DNA of 64,000 bases from Streptomyces zagrosensis (GTDB taxonomy: Bacteria > Actinomycetota > Actinomycetes > Streptomycetales > Streptomycetaceae), in the NCBI RefSeq assembly GCF_014203645.1, contig NZ_JACHJL010000005.1, forward strand, positions 310,001 through 374,000. The letters are read 5' to 3'. The notes beneath the pieces are model-generated. The model was not told where the DNA came from. It was given only the letters and a program-made list of their open reading frames with translations, and did not search any database. Both the position numbers and the translations under genes were made by a program. Of the stretch, positions 54,083 to 64,000 are shown piece by piece (within the stretch, counting starts at the first letter, position 1; every line of letters starts with the position of its first letter).

Positions 54083-54245
54083 GGGACGGGATTTCCTTCG
54101 CACGACCGCGAGTGCACGGCCTGGTATACGGGGGTGGGTGCGCCGTACTGAACGGACGGCATCGGCGGAGTCTAAGCGAGCCCGCGCCTCAGGAACAACG
54201 CCCAGCATGGCACCGGGGTTCCTGACCCGACCAGTCCCCGCGCCG

Positions 54246-55358
<1,113 letters not shown>

Positions 55359-55398
55359 GACGTCCTTTCTGGTACGCGCGGTGCCGTGCTGCCGGCTG

Positions 55399-56022
55399 TC
55401 AGCGGGCCCGGTTGAGGGTCTGGAGAGCGGCCCGCAACAGTGTCGCTACCTGCGGTTCGGCGCCCTGTGCCAGCGCCTGCTCGGCCTGCGGTGTGACGAC
55501 GGCCACCGCCTCGTCGGCCTCCCGGGTGGCGTAGCCGAGGCCGATCAGCGCACCGTGCAACTGATCGCGCCAGCCCGCGGTGACCGCGCTACCCACACCC
55601 ACGGCGCCGGACGCGCCGATGGGGTCGCCAAGCCGGTCCTTCAATTCGAGCAGCAGCCGCTGAGCGCCCTTCTTGCCGATGCCGGTCACGGCGGTCAGGG
55701 CCTTCTCGTCGCCGGTGGCAACCGCGCGCCGTAGCGTGTCAGGGGCATGCACGGCGAGCATGGCCTGCGCGAGCCGGGGGCCAACGCCGCTTGCGGTCTG
55801 CAACAGCTCGAAGACTTGGCGTTCGTCGTCGTCGGCGAAGCCGTAAAGGGTCAGCGAGTCCTCGCGGACGACCAGGGAGGTGGCGAGCCTGGCCGGCTGA
55901 CCCATGCGCAGCCCGGCCACCGTGCCGGGGGTGCACTGCACGGCCATGCCGACGCCGCCGACCTCGATAACGGCGCGGTCGGGCGCGAGGGCGACGACCT
56001 GCCCTGAGACGAACGCGATCAT
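55399..56022 (-). CDS. ruvA: Holliday junction DNA-binding protein RuvA
   Basis: Tetramer that holds the junction and recruits RuvB. The 207-residue protein has the N-terminal OB domain ([27 protein letters not shown]), helix-hairpin-helix motifs ([22 protein letters not shown] in part, and [21 protein letters not shown]) and a C-terminal RuvB-binding domain after a flexible linker. ATG overlaps the ruvC stop as ATGA, giving the coupled order ruvC-ruvA-ruvB. Confidence 0.97.
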   Translation of the reverse strand: MIAFVSGQVVALAPDRAVIEVGGVGMAVQCTPGTVAGLRMGQPARLATSLVVREDSLTLYGFADDDERQVFELLQTASGVGPRLAQAMLAVHAPDTLRRAVATGDEKALTAVTGIGKKGAQRLLLELKDRLGDPIGASGAVGVGSAVTAGWRDQLHGALIGLGYATREADEAVAVVTPQAEQALAQGAEPQVATLLRAALQTLNRAR

Positions 56023-56717
56023 ACGGGGCCCTTTCGGGTGCGGGCGGCGGGCGCCGTCGCGCGCGGGGCGGACGGGTCAGCAGGGGGTTGAGAGCTGGCC
56101 GGCGCTGCGGATGCGGGTGGTGCTGGCGAGGCGGGGGATGCAGGGGTCGCGGCTGCGGGGGCCCGCCGGCCGGCCGGCGTGCGGCGCGGGGTGGGCGTGC
56201 GGGCTTGCCGATGGGCGGCCACGGCTTGCTGGAGCCGGTTGGTGGCGGGCGCCCGCCAGATGTGGCAGATGGCCAAGGCCAGGGCGTCGGCGGCGTCGGC
56301 GGGCTTGGGCGGTGCGTCCAGCCGCAGCAGCCGCGTCACCATGGCGCCGACCTGCGCCTTGTCGGCCCGGCCCGAGCCGGTGACGGCGGCCTTGACCTCG
56401 CTGGGGGTGTGCAGCGCGACCGGTAGGCCACGGCGGGCGGCGCAGAGCATGGCAACGGCGCTCGCTTGGGCCGTGCCCATCACGGTCTGCACGTTGTGCT
56501 GGCTGAACACCCGCTCAACTGCGACCAGTTCGGGCTGGTGCGCGTCCAACCACTGCTCTATGCCGCGCTCGATGAGCACGAGCCGGTCGCCCGTGTCGGC
56601 GTCCGCTGCCGTGCGGATGACGCCGACGTCCACCATGCGCAGGGGGCGGCCCGCGACACCATCGACGACGCCGATGCCGCAGCGGGTCAGCCCTGGGTCT
56701 ACTCCAAGTACCCGCAT
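56019..56717 (-). CDS. ruvC: Holliday junction resolvase RuvC
   Basis: Dimeric endonuclease that cuts Holliday junctions. The catalytic acidic residues are visible: Asp in [14 protein letters not shown], Glu in [15 protein letters not shown], and the Asp pair in [16 protein letters not shown]. From the ATG at 56717 the product is 232 residues. This start has GGAAGG six bases upstream, while the ATG eight codons earlier has no ribosome binding site. About 65 residues of Ala/Pro/Arg/Thr-rich tail follow the catalytic domain, which is unusual outside actinobacteria. The gene order yebC-ruvC-ruvA-ruvB is conserved. No SOS box was recognised upstream. Confidence 0.96.
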   Translation of the reverse strand: MRVLGVDPGLTRCGIGVVDGVAGRPLRMVDVGVIRTAADADTGDRLVLIERGIEQWLDAHQPELVAVERVFSQHNVQTVMGTAQASAVAMLCAARRGLPVALHTPSEVKAAVTGSGRADKAQVGAMVTRLLRLDAPPKPADAADALALAICHIWRAPATNRLQQAVAAHRQARTPTPRRTPAGRRAPAAATPASPASPAPPASAAPASSQPPADPSAPRATAPAARTRKGPV

Positions 56718-56818
56718 CGCACGCCTTCCCCCCTCGCTCATGTGCCGCAGTCACTGGTTGGCCTGATCGGGGCTCTCCCCCTGAACAGGCACAGTATCCG
56801 CTGCCTGTGACAACGCGA

Positions 56819-56845
56819 CGGGCCGACGGGTGTCCCGTCGGCCCG
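56819..56845 (-). terminator. Terminator between yebC and ruvC
   Basis: Perfect 12-bp stem (56819-56830 with 56834-56845) and a three-base loop. It lies about 190 bases past the yebC stop and 100 bases before the ruvC start, so ruvC probably has its own promoter. Confidence 0.65.
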
Positions 56846-56892
56846 ATGGCACGTACGCCTCATGACCCGGTCGGCGCGGGCGGCCGTGAGCC

Positions 56893-56992
56893 GCGGCACG
56901 GCGCAGCACATCCCTGTACAGCACGGCGCTGCACAGCATGCCGTCGTACAGCACAGCACAGCAACACCGCACAGCACAGCACGACACAGCCT
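56893..56992. repeat. CAGCACA-rich simple repeats after yebC
   Basis: A stretch of about 100 bases with repeated GCACA/CAGCA elements (e.g. CACAGCACAGCA), with no gene in any frame supported. It lies between the yebC stop and its terminator and would be transcribed as the 3' untranslated part of yebC. Confidence 0.65.
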
Positions 56993-57038
56993 GCGGGCGT
57001 TGGCCTAGCCCCGCGGCCCAGCGCACATCGGCCGCGTG

Positions 57039-57791
57039 CTACGCGTCAACCTTTTCCATGACCTCGTCGGACACATCGAAGTTCGCGAAGACGTTCTGTA
57101 CGTCGTCGCTGTCCTCCAGCGCGTCGATGAGCTTGAAGATCTTGCGAGCGCCTTCCTCGTCCAACTCAACGTGCATGGTGGGCACGAAGTTGGCGTCGGC
57201 CGAGTCGTAGTCGATGCTCTCCTGCTGGAGCGCGGTGCGAACGGCGACGAGGTCGGTGGCCTCGCTGATGACCTCGAATGTCTCGCCGAGGTCATTGACC
57301 TCCTCGGCGCCCGCGTCGAGCACGGCGCCCAGCACGTCGTCTTCGGCCAGCTCACCCTTGGGGACGATCACCACGCCCTTGCGGTGGAACAGGTAGGAGA
57401 CCGAGCCCGGGTCGGCCATCGAGCCGCCGTTTCGGGTCATGGCCACGCGTACATCGGAGGCCGCGCGATTGCGGTTGTCGGTCAGGCACTCGATGAGCAC
57501 CGCGACGCCGTTCGGGCCGTAGCCCTCGTACATGATCGTCTCGTAGTCGGCGCCACCCGCTTCAAGACCAGCGCCTCGCTTGACGGCGCTGTCGATGTTC
57601 TTGTTGGGAACTGAGCTCTTCTTCGCCTTCTGGATGGCGTCGAAGAGGGTCGGGTTGCCGTCCACGTCGGCCCCGCCGGTTCGCGCAGCGACCTCGATGT
57701 TCTTGATCAGCTTCGCGAAGAGCTTGCCGCGCTTGGCGTCGATCACGGCCTTCTTGTGCTTTGTCGTAGCCCATTTAGAGTGGCCGGACAT
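57039..57791 (-). CDS. yebC: YebC/PmpR family transcriptional regulator or translation factor
   Basis: Conserved cytoplasmic protein; homologues bind DNA as regulators, and recent work links the family to translation of proline stretches. The 250-residue protein starts with the signature [37 protein letters not shown] in outline and has [39 protein letters not shown] and the acidic C-terminal domain ending [19 protein letters not shown]. It is transcribed in the same direction as ruvC and downstream of pdxT, with a plus-strand small gene between it and pdxT. Confidence 0.96.
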   Translation of the reverse strand: MSGHSKWATTKHKKAVIDAKRGKLFAKLIKNIEVAARTGGADVDGNPTLFDAIQKAKKSSVPNKNIDSAVKRGAGLEAGGADYETIMYEGYGPNGVAVLIECLTDNRNRAASDVRVAMTRNGGSMADPGSVSYLFHRKGVVIVPKGELAEDDVLGAVLDAGAEEVNDLGETFEVISEATDLVAVRTALQQESIDYDSADANFVPTMHVELDEEGARKIFKLIDALEDSDDVQNVFANFDVSDEVMEKVDA

Positions 57792-57961
57792 CCGCCTGTC
57801 TCCTTCGCGTAACCAAATTCCCTACCAACGCCTGAGATCCTACCGGGATCGCGCGGCCCACCCGCGCCCGGACTCCGAGCGGGATTCTCGGGAACGGCCG
57901 GCGGGTCAGACGGAGCTTCCCAGATCAACTACCTATCCGAGCAGGCGAAGGAGCGAACGCA

Positions 57962-58165
57962 ATGAACCCGATCGTTCGATACGGCGACGTGATCACCGTC
58001 GCGGCCGGTGGCGCGACGCTCGCCGCAGCGACCGCGGCCAGCGAGGTCGCCCCGGTTTGGTGGATCTTGTGGGCAGTGTCCGCAGCCACCGTGGCTGGCG
58101 CCCGGAGCTACCGCAGCCGACTCGTCCGGCAGCCACTGGCCTGCCCTGCCAAGGGTGGAGGTTGA
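57962..58165 (+). CDS. Small two-helix membrane protein
   Basis: Not recognised by family. The 67-residue product has two hydrophobic stretches, VITVAAGGATLAAATAA and WWILWAVSAATVAGA, joined by SEVAPV, and a basic/polar C-terminus. The ATG has AAGGAG eight bases upstream, a very good ribosome binding site. It is on the plus strand between the minus-strand genes pdxT and yebC, so it needs its own promoter. The weak point is its small size and lack of a known homologue. Confidence 0.5.
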   Translation: MNPIVRYGDVITVAAGGATLAAATAASEVAPVWWILWAVSAATVAGARSYRSRLVRQPLACPAKGGG

Positions 58166-58267
58166 GGAAGGGCGGCCCGCCCTGTTGGTCGAGGAACCTG
58201 ACGATGGCAGCAACCTCCACCGTGGCCGACCAGCACCCCGCCCCCGCGCTTCGTGCGTTTGCGCTGG

Positions 58268-58876
58268 TCACGTTCCAAGCGTTTTAGCCACGCTGTCTAC
58301 GAACAGCGCGTGCATCCGATGGTCGCCGGTCAACTCCGGGTGGAAGGACGTGGCGAGTACGTTGCCCTGTCGGACGGCGACGGTGTGGCCGTCGTGCACG
58401 GCGAGCACATCGACGGCGCCGCCAACGGACTCGACCCAAGGCGCACGGATGAACACGCCTTCAACGGGCCCGTCGTTGATGCCCTTGACGTCCACGGCCG
58501 CCTCGAAGGACTCGTTTTGCCGACCGAAAGCGTTACGGCGCACGATCATGTCGATGCCGCCGACAGTCTCCTGATCATCCCGGCCGTCCAGGATCTTGTT
58601 CGCCAGCATGATCATGCCCGCGCACGTGCCGTACACCGGCATACCCTCGCGAATCCGCTCGCGCAGCGGCTCAAGGAGGCCGAAGATGACCGCGAGCTTG
58701 GACATCGTGGTGGACTCCCCGCCAGGGATCACCAGGGCATCGACGTCGGCGAGTTCCTCGGGGCGTCGGACGGGGCGGGCCACGGCGTCGGCGGCGGCCA
58801 GGGCTATCAGGTGCTCGCGGACGTCGCCCTGGAGGGCGAGGACGCCGATGGTGGGAGTTCCGGAGGTGCGGGACAC
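58268..58876 (-). CDS. pdxT: Pyridoxal 5'-phosphate synthase glutaminase subunit PdxT
   Basis: Releases ammonia from glutamine for PdxS. The 202-residue class I amidotransferase has [32 protein letters not shown], the nucleophile Cys in [12 protein letters not shown], and the His/Glu pair in [10 protein letters not shown]. The GTG at 58876 has GAGAGG nine bases upstream; a longer frame to 59191 crosses the spacer to pdxS. It is downstream of pdxS by 226 bases, so both subunits of the vitamin B6 enzyme are encoded together. Confidence 0.95.
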   Translation of the reverse strand: MSRTSGTPTIGVLALQGDVREHLIALAAADAVARPVRRPEELADVDALVIPGGESTTMSKLAVIFGLLEPLRERIREGMPVYGTCAGMIMLANKILDGRDDQETVGGIDMIVRRNAFGRQNESFEAAVDVKGINDGPVEGVFIRAPWVESVGGAVDVLAVHDGHTVAVRQGNVLATSFHPELTGDHRMHALFVDSVAKTLGT

Positions 58877-59102
58877 GGGGTGAGACCTCTCAGGGAGAGT
58901 GTGGCCGGGTACGGGGGCGCGGCCTGGCTGGCGGGGCCATGAGCGGCCCGCACCCTTGCGCGGGCCGCTGGTGTGCGAGCCGTCCGCGGACCGGTGCGCC
59001 GGCCCGCGAGCTGGCGGGGCCAAGGCCGGCGACAGTCGGCTACGCCGCAGGTGGGCGGCCCTACGCTGCCATGAGCCGCCCGCCCGCCTGGCCGAGCCCG
59101 GT

Positions 59103-60029
59103 TTACCAGCCGCGGTTGGCGTAGCGCTCGGACTCGGGAAGGGTGTCGCAGTTGATGCCGACCATGGCCTCGCCCAGGTCGCGGGAGGCATCCGCGATGA
59201 CCTTGGGGTCGTCGAAGAAGGTGGTGGCCTTCACGATCGCGGCGGCGCGCTTGGCCGGGTCGCCGGACTTGAAGATGCCAGAACCCACGAAGACGCCCTC
59301 GGCACCGAGCTGGCGCATCAGCGCGGCGTCGGCGGGGGTGGCCACGCCGCCGGCGGAGAACAGCACGACCGGCAGCTTGCCGAGCTCGGCGATCTCCTTG
59401 ACCAGCTCGTACGGGGCACGCAGCTCCTTGGCTGCGGCGAACAGCTCGTTGTGGTCGAGCGAGCGCAGACGGCCGATCTCACCCTTGATCTGGCGCAGGT
59501 GACGTACCGCCTCGACGACGTTTCCGGTGCCGGCCTCGCCCTTGGAGCGGATCATGGCCGCGCCCTCGGCGATGCGGCGCAGGGCCTCGCCGAGGTTGGT
59601 GGCACCGCAGACGAAGGGCGTAGTGAACGCCCACTTGTCGCTGTGGTTGACCTCGTCGGCCGGGGTCAGGACCTCGGACTCGTCGATGTAGTCCACACCG
59701 AGTGCCTGGAGCACCTGGGCCTCGACGATGTGACCGATGCGGGACTTGGCCATGACAGGGATGGAGACCGCGTTGATGATCCCGTCGATCATGTCCGGGT
59801 CGGACATCCGGGCCACGCCGCCATCCTTGCGGATGTCGGCCGGCACGCGCTCAAGGGCCATGACCGCGACGGCGCCCGCGTCCTCAGCGATCTTCGCTTC
59901 CTCCGGCGTGACGACATCCATGATCACGCCGCCCTTGAGCTGCTCGGCCATGCCGCGCTTGACGCGAGCGGTGCCGGTCTCGGGGTGCTGGGAGGTGTTT
60001 TCAGACGTGCTGGGGGGCGTGCTCGACAC
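59103..60029 (-). CDS. pdxS: Pyridoxal 5'-phosphate synthase subunit PdxS
   Basis: Forms PLP from ribose 5-phosphate, glyceraldehyde 3-phosphate and ammonia supplied by PdxT. The 308-residue TIM barrel has [44 protein letters not shown], the Lys in [48 protein letters not shown] in outline and [11 protein letters not shown]. It is highly conserved and full length. It lies 279 bases downstream of the LemA-like gene. Confidence 0.97.
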   Translation of the reverse strand: MSSTPPSTSENTSQHPETGTARVKRGMAEQLKGGVIMDVVTPEEAKIAEDAGAVAVMALERVPADIRKDGGVARMSDPDMIDGIINAVSIPVMAKSRIGHIVEAQVLQALGVDYIDESEVLTPADEVNHSDKWAFTTPFVCGATNLGEALRRIAEGAAMIRSKGEAGTGNVVEAVRHLRQIKGEIGRLRSLDHNELFAAAKELRAPYELVKEIAELGKLPVVLFSAGGVATPADAALMRQLGAEGVFVGSGIFKSGDPAKRAAAIVKATTFFDDPKVIADASRDLGEAMVGINCDTLPESERYANRGW

Positions 60030-60308
60030 GGTGTGACCTCACTCGATAACGAATAGCGCGATGGACCTATCGTAAGCCCGTTCGACGTGGTATCCGGAAT
60101 GGCCTTCCGGGCCAGGTGCGGGCCGATACTGCTGCACCTCTGACAAAACCCGCTAGTGGCCTCGTGCGGCAAGGGCCAATTTTCGGCAGGTGGCTCCTTG
60201 GGTGGCCGGTCCCCGCCGAGGGCGTACGCTCACCGCGCTCCGCCCGGCGCTCTTTCGCCCGCTGCCCGCTGCCCTTTCGCCGCCCCAGCCAGCCTCTTCG
60301 ACCCGCTC

Positions 60309-60848
60309 CTAGGCCACCCGGTCCGCCAGCGCTGCCGGGAACTCGTCGTCCATCTCGAAGGCCAGCGGAAACGGCGCATGGCCCGCGAGCCGGAACCAGC
60401 GCACCTTGCGGTGTCTGCGCAGCGCCCTAGCAGCCCGTACCGCGTCGTTATGGAACCGTCTGGCCATCGGCACCCGGCGTACCGCCGCCACCAACTCCCC
60501 CACCGCCGCCTCACCGCCTGGCGCCTGCTGCACCGCCTCGACCTGCGCTGATTCGGAGAACACCGCCCGCAGCGCCTGGCTCAACTCGCTCTCGGCCACC
60601 TCCCGATGTTCCTCTTCGGCCTGCCGTGCGGCCTGGGCGGCCTGGTAAAGCACGATCGAGGCGGCCGGATCGAGCAGGCTGGATGTGGCCAGTTCCTGGG
60701 CGACCGAGGCACGCCGTAGCAGTTGCGCGTCGAGGGCCGCGCGGGCCGCGTCCAGCCGAGTGTGCAGCCGGTCAAGGCGCTCGGCGGTCCACAGCAAATA
60801 TCCGGCGATGGCCAGGAGAACAACCGCGATCCAGATCAAAGTGGTCAC
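60309..60848 (-). CDS. LemA-like membrane protein
   Basis: Function unknown. The 179-residue product has one N-terminal membrane helix (LIWIAVVLLAIAGYLLW) and then a helical domain with the LemA-like pattern (RLDRLHTRLDAARAALDAQLLRRASVAQELA in outline, then a second helix pair and FHNDAVRAARALRRHRKVRWFRLAGHAP). The predicted topology is an N-terminal anchor with the bulk outside or inside the cell undetermined. It follows the mannosyltransferase gene by 74 bases in the PIM cluster, an arrangement seen in Streptomyces. Confidence 0.8.
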   Translation of the reverse strand: MTTLIWIAVVLLAIAGYLLWTAERLDRLHTRLDAARAALDAQLLRRASVAQELATSSLLDPAASIVLYQAAQAARQAEEEHREVAESELSQALRAVFSESAQVEAVQQAPGGEAAVGELVAAVRRVPMARRFHNDAVRAARALRRHRKVRWFRLAGHAPFPLAFEMDDEFPAALADRVA

Positions 60849-60922
60849 GCCGGGTCACGGTACCGGCTTCCGGCCGCCCGCCGAGCGCGCGGCGGGACCG
60901 GCCGGTTCAGCGGGGCGTACGG

Positions 60923-62110
60923 CTACTCGCGGCCAAGGCCGAACCAGAACCGGGGCGTGGAGCGCTCGTCCGTGGCCACCGAGGTCGCACCTGCGGTCAC
61001 CGTCTCGTACACGGCCAAAATGTCCGCCCCGACCGTGGACCAGTCAAAGCGCCGCACGTGCCGAGCCCCACGGTCTCGCAACGCCGCGCGCCGCTGCGGG
61101 TCGGCCAGCAGCCGCAGCGCCGCCGACGCGAGTGCGTCCGCGTCCTCGTTGCGGAACAGCTCGCCCGCCTCCCCCTGGTCCAGCACCTGAGCGAACGCGT
61201 CCAGGTCGCTCGCCAGCACCGGGGCGCCCGCGGACATCGCCTCGACCAGGATGATCCCGAAGCTCTCACCGCCCGTATTGGGCGCGACGTAGAGATCGAC
61301 GCTCCGCAGCAACCTGGCCTTGTCCTCATCGCTGACCATGCCGAGAAACTCCACCCGGCTCCGCATTGCCGCTGGCAGGTCGGCCACCGCTTCCTCCTCG
61401 TCACCGCGCCCGGCGACCAAGAGCCGGGTGAGCGGGCGCGCGGCGAGGATCTGCGGCAGCGCCCGCATCAGCACGGGCAGCCCCTTGCGCGGTTCGTCGA
61501 TGCGACCGATGAACCCGATGGTGCTGCCGCCCTTGCCCGCCTCGGGCGCCCCGCCGCACCACTCGGCCTTGGGCTCGGCCCGCGCGAAGAAGTCAACGTC
61601 AACGCCGTTGGGGATGACCACGGCGTCGCCTCCCAGATGCTCGACGAGGGTGCGTCGCGCGTACTCACTGACCGCGATCCGCGCGCTGATCTTCTCCAAA
61701 GCGGCCTGCAAGATCGGGTACGCGGCGATCATCGCCCGGGAGCGCGGGTTGGAGGTATGGAAGGTGGCCACGATGGGCCCCTGCGCCGCCCAGCAGGCCA
61801 GCAGGCCGAGCGAGGGCGAGGTTGGTTCGTGGATGTGGATGACATCGAAGTCACCCTCGTGCAGCCAGCGACGGACCCGTGCAGCGGACAGAAAGCCGAA
61901 GTTGAGCCTGGCAACCGAACCGTTGTACGGAACGGGTATGGCCCGACCTGCGGAGATGGCGTACGCCGGCAGCGGTGTCTCGTCGTCGGCGGGAGCGAGC
62001 ACGGATACCTCGTGCCCGACACGGATGAGGTGCTCCGCCAGATCACGGATGTGAAATTGGACGCCCCCGGGGACATCCCACGAGTACGGGCAGACGATCC
62101 CGATTCTCAA
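60923..62110 (-). CDS. pimA: Phosphatidylinositol alpha-mannosyltransferase (PimA type)
   Basis: Adds the first mannose from GDP-mannose to phosphatidylinositol at the inner face of the membrane. The 395-residue GT-B, family GT4 enzyme has the N-terminal CPYSWDVPGGVQFHIRDLAE, the catalytic-region IHIHEPTSPSLGLLACWAA and FHTSNPRSR, the donor-binding IGFIGRIDEPRKGLPVL and the EX7E motif in ESFGIILVEAMSAGAPV. It starts with a TTG that overlaps the preceding gene's stop (TTGA) and has GGAG five bases upstream. Its place next to an acyltransferase and PgsA supports the PimA assignment. Confidence 0.93.
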   Translation of the reverse strand: MRIGIVCPYSWDVPGGVQFHIRDLAEHLIRVGHEVSVLAPADDETPLPAYAISAGRAIPVPYNGSVARLNFGFLSAARVRRWLHEGDFDVIHIHEPTSPSLGLLACWAAQGPIVATFHTSNPRSRAMIAAYPILQAALEKISARIAVSEYARRTLVEHLGGDAVVIPNGVDVDFFARAEPKAEWCGGAPEAGKGGSTIGFIGRIDEPRKGLPVLMRALPQILAARPLTRLLVAGRGDEEEAVADLPAAMRSRVEFLGMVSDEDKARLLRSVDLYVAPNTGGESFGIILVEAMSAGAPVLASDLDAFAQVLDQGEAGELFRNEDADALASAALRLLADPQRRAALRDRGARHVRRFDWSTVGADILAVYETVTAGATSVATDERSTPRFWFGLGRE

Positions 62111-63036
62111 GTTTTCTCCGTTCCGGGGTTTCCGGAGCTGTCATCGGGGCGGGGTGGAAGGTCGCTGAGCCACAGTGGTTGCAGCATGTGCCAGTGGTGC
62201 GGGTGGTCCGCGATGCCGGCGGCGAAGGCGTCGGCCAGGCGCTGGGTCATGACGGCGGCCTGCTCCGCCCGGGTGCCGGCCTGCGGAACCTCGATCGGTG
62301 GGTGCATCCGCCCGCGCATGACCGGTGATTCGTCGTACCACAGGGTGACCGGCAGCAGCAGGGCTCCGGTGCGTACGGCGAGCGACGCGGGCCCGCCCGG
62401 CATCTTGGCCGCCTCGCCGAAGAACGTCACTTCTACCCCGGAAGCCGACAGATCACGGTCGGCGACCAGGCACACCAAGCCCCCGGCACGCAGCCGCCGT
62501 GCGAGTGCGCCGAACGCGCTGCCGCCCGTGTGCGGCAGCACCTCCATGCCCAGGCCCTCGCGGTAGGCCACAAACCGGTCATAAAGCGTCTCGGGCTTCA
62601 GCCGCTCCATCACGGTGGTGAACGGCACCCCGAGCTTGGTCGTGACCCAGGCGCCCGCCAAGTCGTAGTTGGCCATGTGCGGCAGCGCGACGATCACGCC
62701 CCGGCCGCTGGCCAGGCCGTCTACCAGGTGGTGCGCATCGGCGGGTACGAAGCCGCTTCGTATGCGGTCCTTGCTCCAGGTCGGCAGCCGAAAGGACTCC
62801 AGCCAGTAGCGCGCGTACGAGCGCATGCCGAGCCGGGACAATTCGGCCAGGCGGCGTGGGGATGCATCGGGCACCACCCGCGCCAGGTTGGCCTCAAGTC
62901 GCAGCACCCCGGCGCCACGACGGCGCCACAGAGTGTCGGCAATGCGCTGGCCGAGGCGTACGACGACGGGTTCCGGCAGCTTCTTCAGCGCGCTCCAGCC
63001 CAACCCATACAACGCATCGGTCAGGCGCTCCCTCAC
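62107..63036 (-). CDS. patA: Phosphatidylinositol mannoside acyltransferase
   Basis: Transfers an acyl chain to the mannose of PIM; homologous to LpxL/HtrB lauroyltransferases. From the GTG at 63036 the product has 309 residues. The acyltransferase motifs are HMANYDLAGAW (HX4D/E, in VALPHMANYDLAG), AMRLKPE-like MERLKPETLYDRF, CLVADRDLSASGVEVTFFGEAA and PLPVTLW-like LLLPVTLWYDES. The start overlaps the pgsA stop as GTGA and the stop overlaps pimA, so the three are coupled. An open frame to 63498 lies antisense-frame within pgsA and is not real. Confidence 0.9.
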   Translation of the reverse strand: MRERLTDALYGLGWSALKKLPEPVVVRLGQRIADTLWRRRGAGVLRLEANLARVVPDASPRRLAELSRLGMRSYARYWLESFRLPTWSKDRIRSGFVPADAHHLVDGLASGRGVIVALPHMANYDLAGAWVTTKLGVPFTTVMERLKPETLYDRFVAYREGLGMEVLPHTGGSAFGALARRLRAGGLVCLVADRDLSASGVEVTFFGEAAKMPGGPASLAVRTGALLLPVTLWYDESPVMRGRMHPPIEVPQAGTRAEQAAVMTQRLADAFAAGIADHPHHWHMLQPLWLSDLPPRPDDSSGNPGTEKT

Positions 63037-63809
63037 CCCCGCTCGCCTCCCCGTCGAACCGAAGCGCCCGCTCCGGCCGTGGCGTCCGATGCCTCGGCTG
63101 TGTCGCCAGCGTTCCCGGCATCGGCTGCGTCCGCCGCATCGGCTGCGTCGGCTGCGTCCGCTGTGCGCGCTGCGTCGGCTGCATCCGCATCGTCTGCCTC
63201 CCGCCGCACGGTCACCATGCGTTGCACGAGGGTGACCAGGCTGCCCACGGCGACCGCCCACAGCGCGACCGGCAGCAGAATATCGATGTATGGCACACCG
63301 AACTTGTGCAGTCCCGACAAGCCGCACGCGACGAGCGAAATGACCAGCCGCTCGGCGCGCTCGACGAGACCGTTGACGTTGACCGGCAGCCCGATGCTCT
63401 CGCCGCGCGCCTTGGTGTACGAGACGACCTGGCCACTGGCGAGACAGAAAATGGTCACCGCGCACAGCGTGATGCTGTCGCCCCCACCGGCGTACCACAG
63501 CACGAGCCCAGCGAAGACCGCTCCGTCGGCGACCCGGTCCAGCGTGGAGTCAAGGAAAGCGCCCCAACGGCTGGAGCGGCCAAGTTGCCGCGCCATGTTG
63601 CCGTCAACCAGGTCGGAGAAGACGAACAGGGTGATGACCACCGTGCCCCAGAAGAACTCCCCCTGGGGGTAGAAGACCAACGCGCCGGCCATGACTCCAC
63701 CGGTTCCGATGAGAGTCACCGCGTCAGGGCTGACCCCGAGCCGGATGAGCAGGGCGGCGAACGGCGTGAGAACACGCGTGAAGAACGCACGCGCGTACTT
63801 GTTCAGCAT
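63033..63809 (-). CDS. pgsA: CDP-alcohol phosphatidyltransferase, phosphatidylinositol-phosphate synthase type
   Basis: Makes the phosphatidylinositol (phosphate) on which the PIM enzymes act, from CDP-diacylglycerol. The 258-residue protein has about six membrane helices and the full CDP-alcohol motif DGNMARQLGRSSRWGAFLDSTLDRVAD (DGxxARx8GxxxDxxxD). The Ser/Arg residues near it and the neighbouring mannosyltransferase indicate inositol-phosphate as acceptor rather than glycerol-phosphate. The last 55 residues are a hydrophilic tail of repeated Ala-Ala-Asp, encoded by imperfect triplet repeats near 63118-63195. It is the first gene of the pgsA-patA-pimA unit seen here; upstream genes, if any, lie beyond the window. 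Confidence 0.92.
   Translation of the reverse strand: MLNKYARAFFTRVLTPFAALLIRLGVSPDAVTLIGTGGVMAGALVFYPQGEFFWGTVVITLFVFSDLVDGNMARQLGRSSRWGAFLDSTLDRVADGAVFAGLVLWYAGGGDSITLCAVTIFCLASGQVVSYTKARGESIGLPVNVNGLVERAERLVISLVACGLSGLHKFGVPYIDILLPVALWAVAVGSLVTLVQRMVTVRREADDADAADAARTADAADAADAADAADAGNAGDTAEASDATAGAGASVRRGGERG
63118..63195. repeat. Imperfect 9-bp repeats encoding the Ala-Asp tail of PgsA
   Basis: Repeats close to GCATCGGCTGCGTCGGCTGCG on the plus strand (nine-base units) encode repeated Ala-Ala-Asp on the minus strand. They lie entirely inside the C-terminal tail of the phosphatidyltransferase. Confidence 0.6.
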
Positions 63810-64000
63810 GGCCTTCCCGAAGGGTCGAAACGGGCCGCGTGGTCAACAGGCCACCGGCTGGCCCATCGTAGCCACGGGTCACGGTGTGCTGCGCACGCGC
63901 GGCAGCGCCAAGCACGGCAGCACACCACGACGAGGCGGGCGGGCGGCGCGCACGGGCCGCACCGCGCCCGGTGAGCGGGCGGCCCGGCACGGGGCTGGGC

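Noticed and set aside
51734..54151. Long plus-strand open frame (about 800 codons) over secF, secD and yajC
   Set aside because: It is antisense to genes with clear SecD/SecF/YajC motifs, has no domain signature, and shows the His/Asp/Gly/Arg-rich composition expected from the reverse frame of GC-rich genes.
56718..56818. SOS (LexA) box upstream of ruvC
   Set aside because: No palindrome resembling the actinobacterial LexA box was found in the gap between the hairpin and the ruvC start.
60030..60308. Possible gene between pdxS and the LemA-like gene
   Set aside because: Only short, Arg/Pro-rich frames without ribosome binding sites; the gap presumably carries the pdxS promoter, though no good -35/-10 pair was identified.
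63810..64000. Gene upstream of pgsA at the right edge
   Set aside because: The last 190 bases contain only short frames of shadow composition, so no coding region can be supported before the window ends.

Overview
The window is a 64 kb piece of a high-GC actinobacterial chromosome, almost certainly Streptomyces. The evidence is the strong G/C third-position bias, BldD with its c-di-GMP residues, an actinobacterial PriA lacking helicase motifs, mIHF, a PGKGP-loop EF-P, and a gene order (priA-metK-coaBC-rpoZ-gmk-mihF-pyr-bldD-nusB-efp-aro-alaS-rpsD-hisS-rel-sec-ruv-pdx-pim) that I recognise as the conserved Streptomyces core. Most genes are on the minus strand. No tRNA, rRNA, CRISPR array or prophage was seen.

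Layout. 1-4.65 kb: an IS5-type transposase cut by the left edge, priA, and a heavily decayed IS1182-type transposase. 4.65-9.5 kb: metK, coaBC, rpoZ, gmk and mihF, several ended by strong hairpins. 9.5-20 kb: the pyrimidine cluster pyrR-pyrB-pyrC-(membrane protein)-carA-carB-pyrD-pyrF, with many 4-8 nt overlaps and a PyrR-type RNA motif in the pyrR leader. 20.2-20.9 kb: bldD with its own promoter/operator and a shared terminator. 20.9-29.3 kb: nusB, efp, an M24-fold protein with altered metal ligands, a P-loop NTPase, and the shikimate genes aroQ-B-K-C and aroE. 29.3-35.5 kb: mltG, ruvX, alaS and two small membrane-associated proteins. 35.7-45.4 kb: a stand-alone NB-ARC/TPR ATPase, rpsD divergent from an iron-box-preceded DUF2470 gene, rarA, a VKOR protein, hisS, a metallo-beta-lactamase-fold hydrolase and a membrane-anchored cyclophilin. 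45.7-60.8 kb: a DUF349 protein, the bifunctional (p)ppGpp enzyme, apt, secF, secD, yajC, ruvB, ruvA, ruvC, yebC, pdxT, pdxS and a LemA-like protein. 60.9-63.8 kb: the start of phosphatidylinositol mannoside synthesis (mannosyltransferase, acyltransferase, CDP-alcohol phosphotransferase).

The genes form tight metabolic or machine units: de novo UMP synthesis; chorismate synthesis; Holliday junction processing plus protein export; and PIM synthesis. Start codons were moved inward from the longest open frame wherever a ribosome binding site, an overlap with the upstream gene or family length supported it. The most interesting non-coding signals are a 16/19 match to the DmdR/IdeR iron box between rpsD and a DUF2470 gene, two separate blocks of 10-bp phased repeats (upstream of rpoZ and of pyrD), the PyrR-like leader motif, and an unexplained hairpin upstream of the cyclophilin gene.
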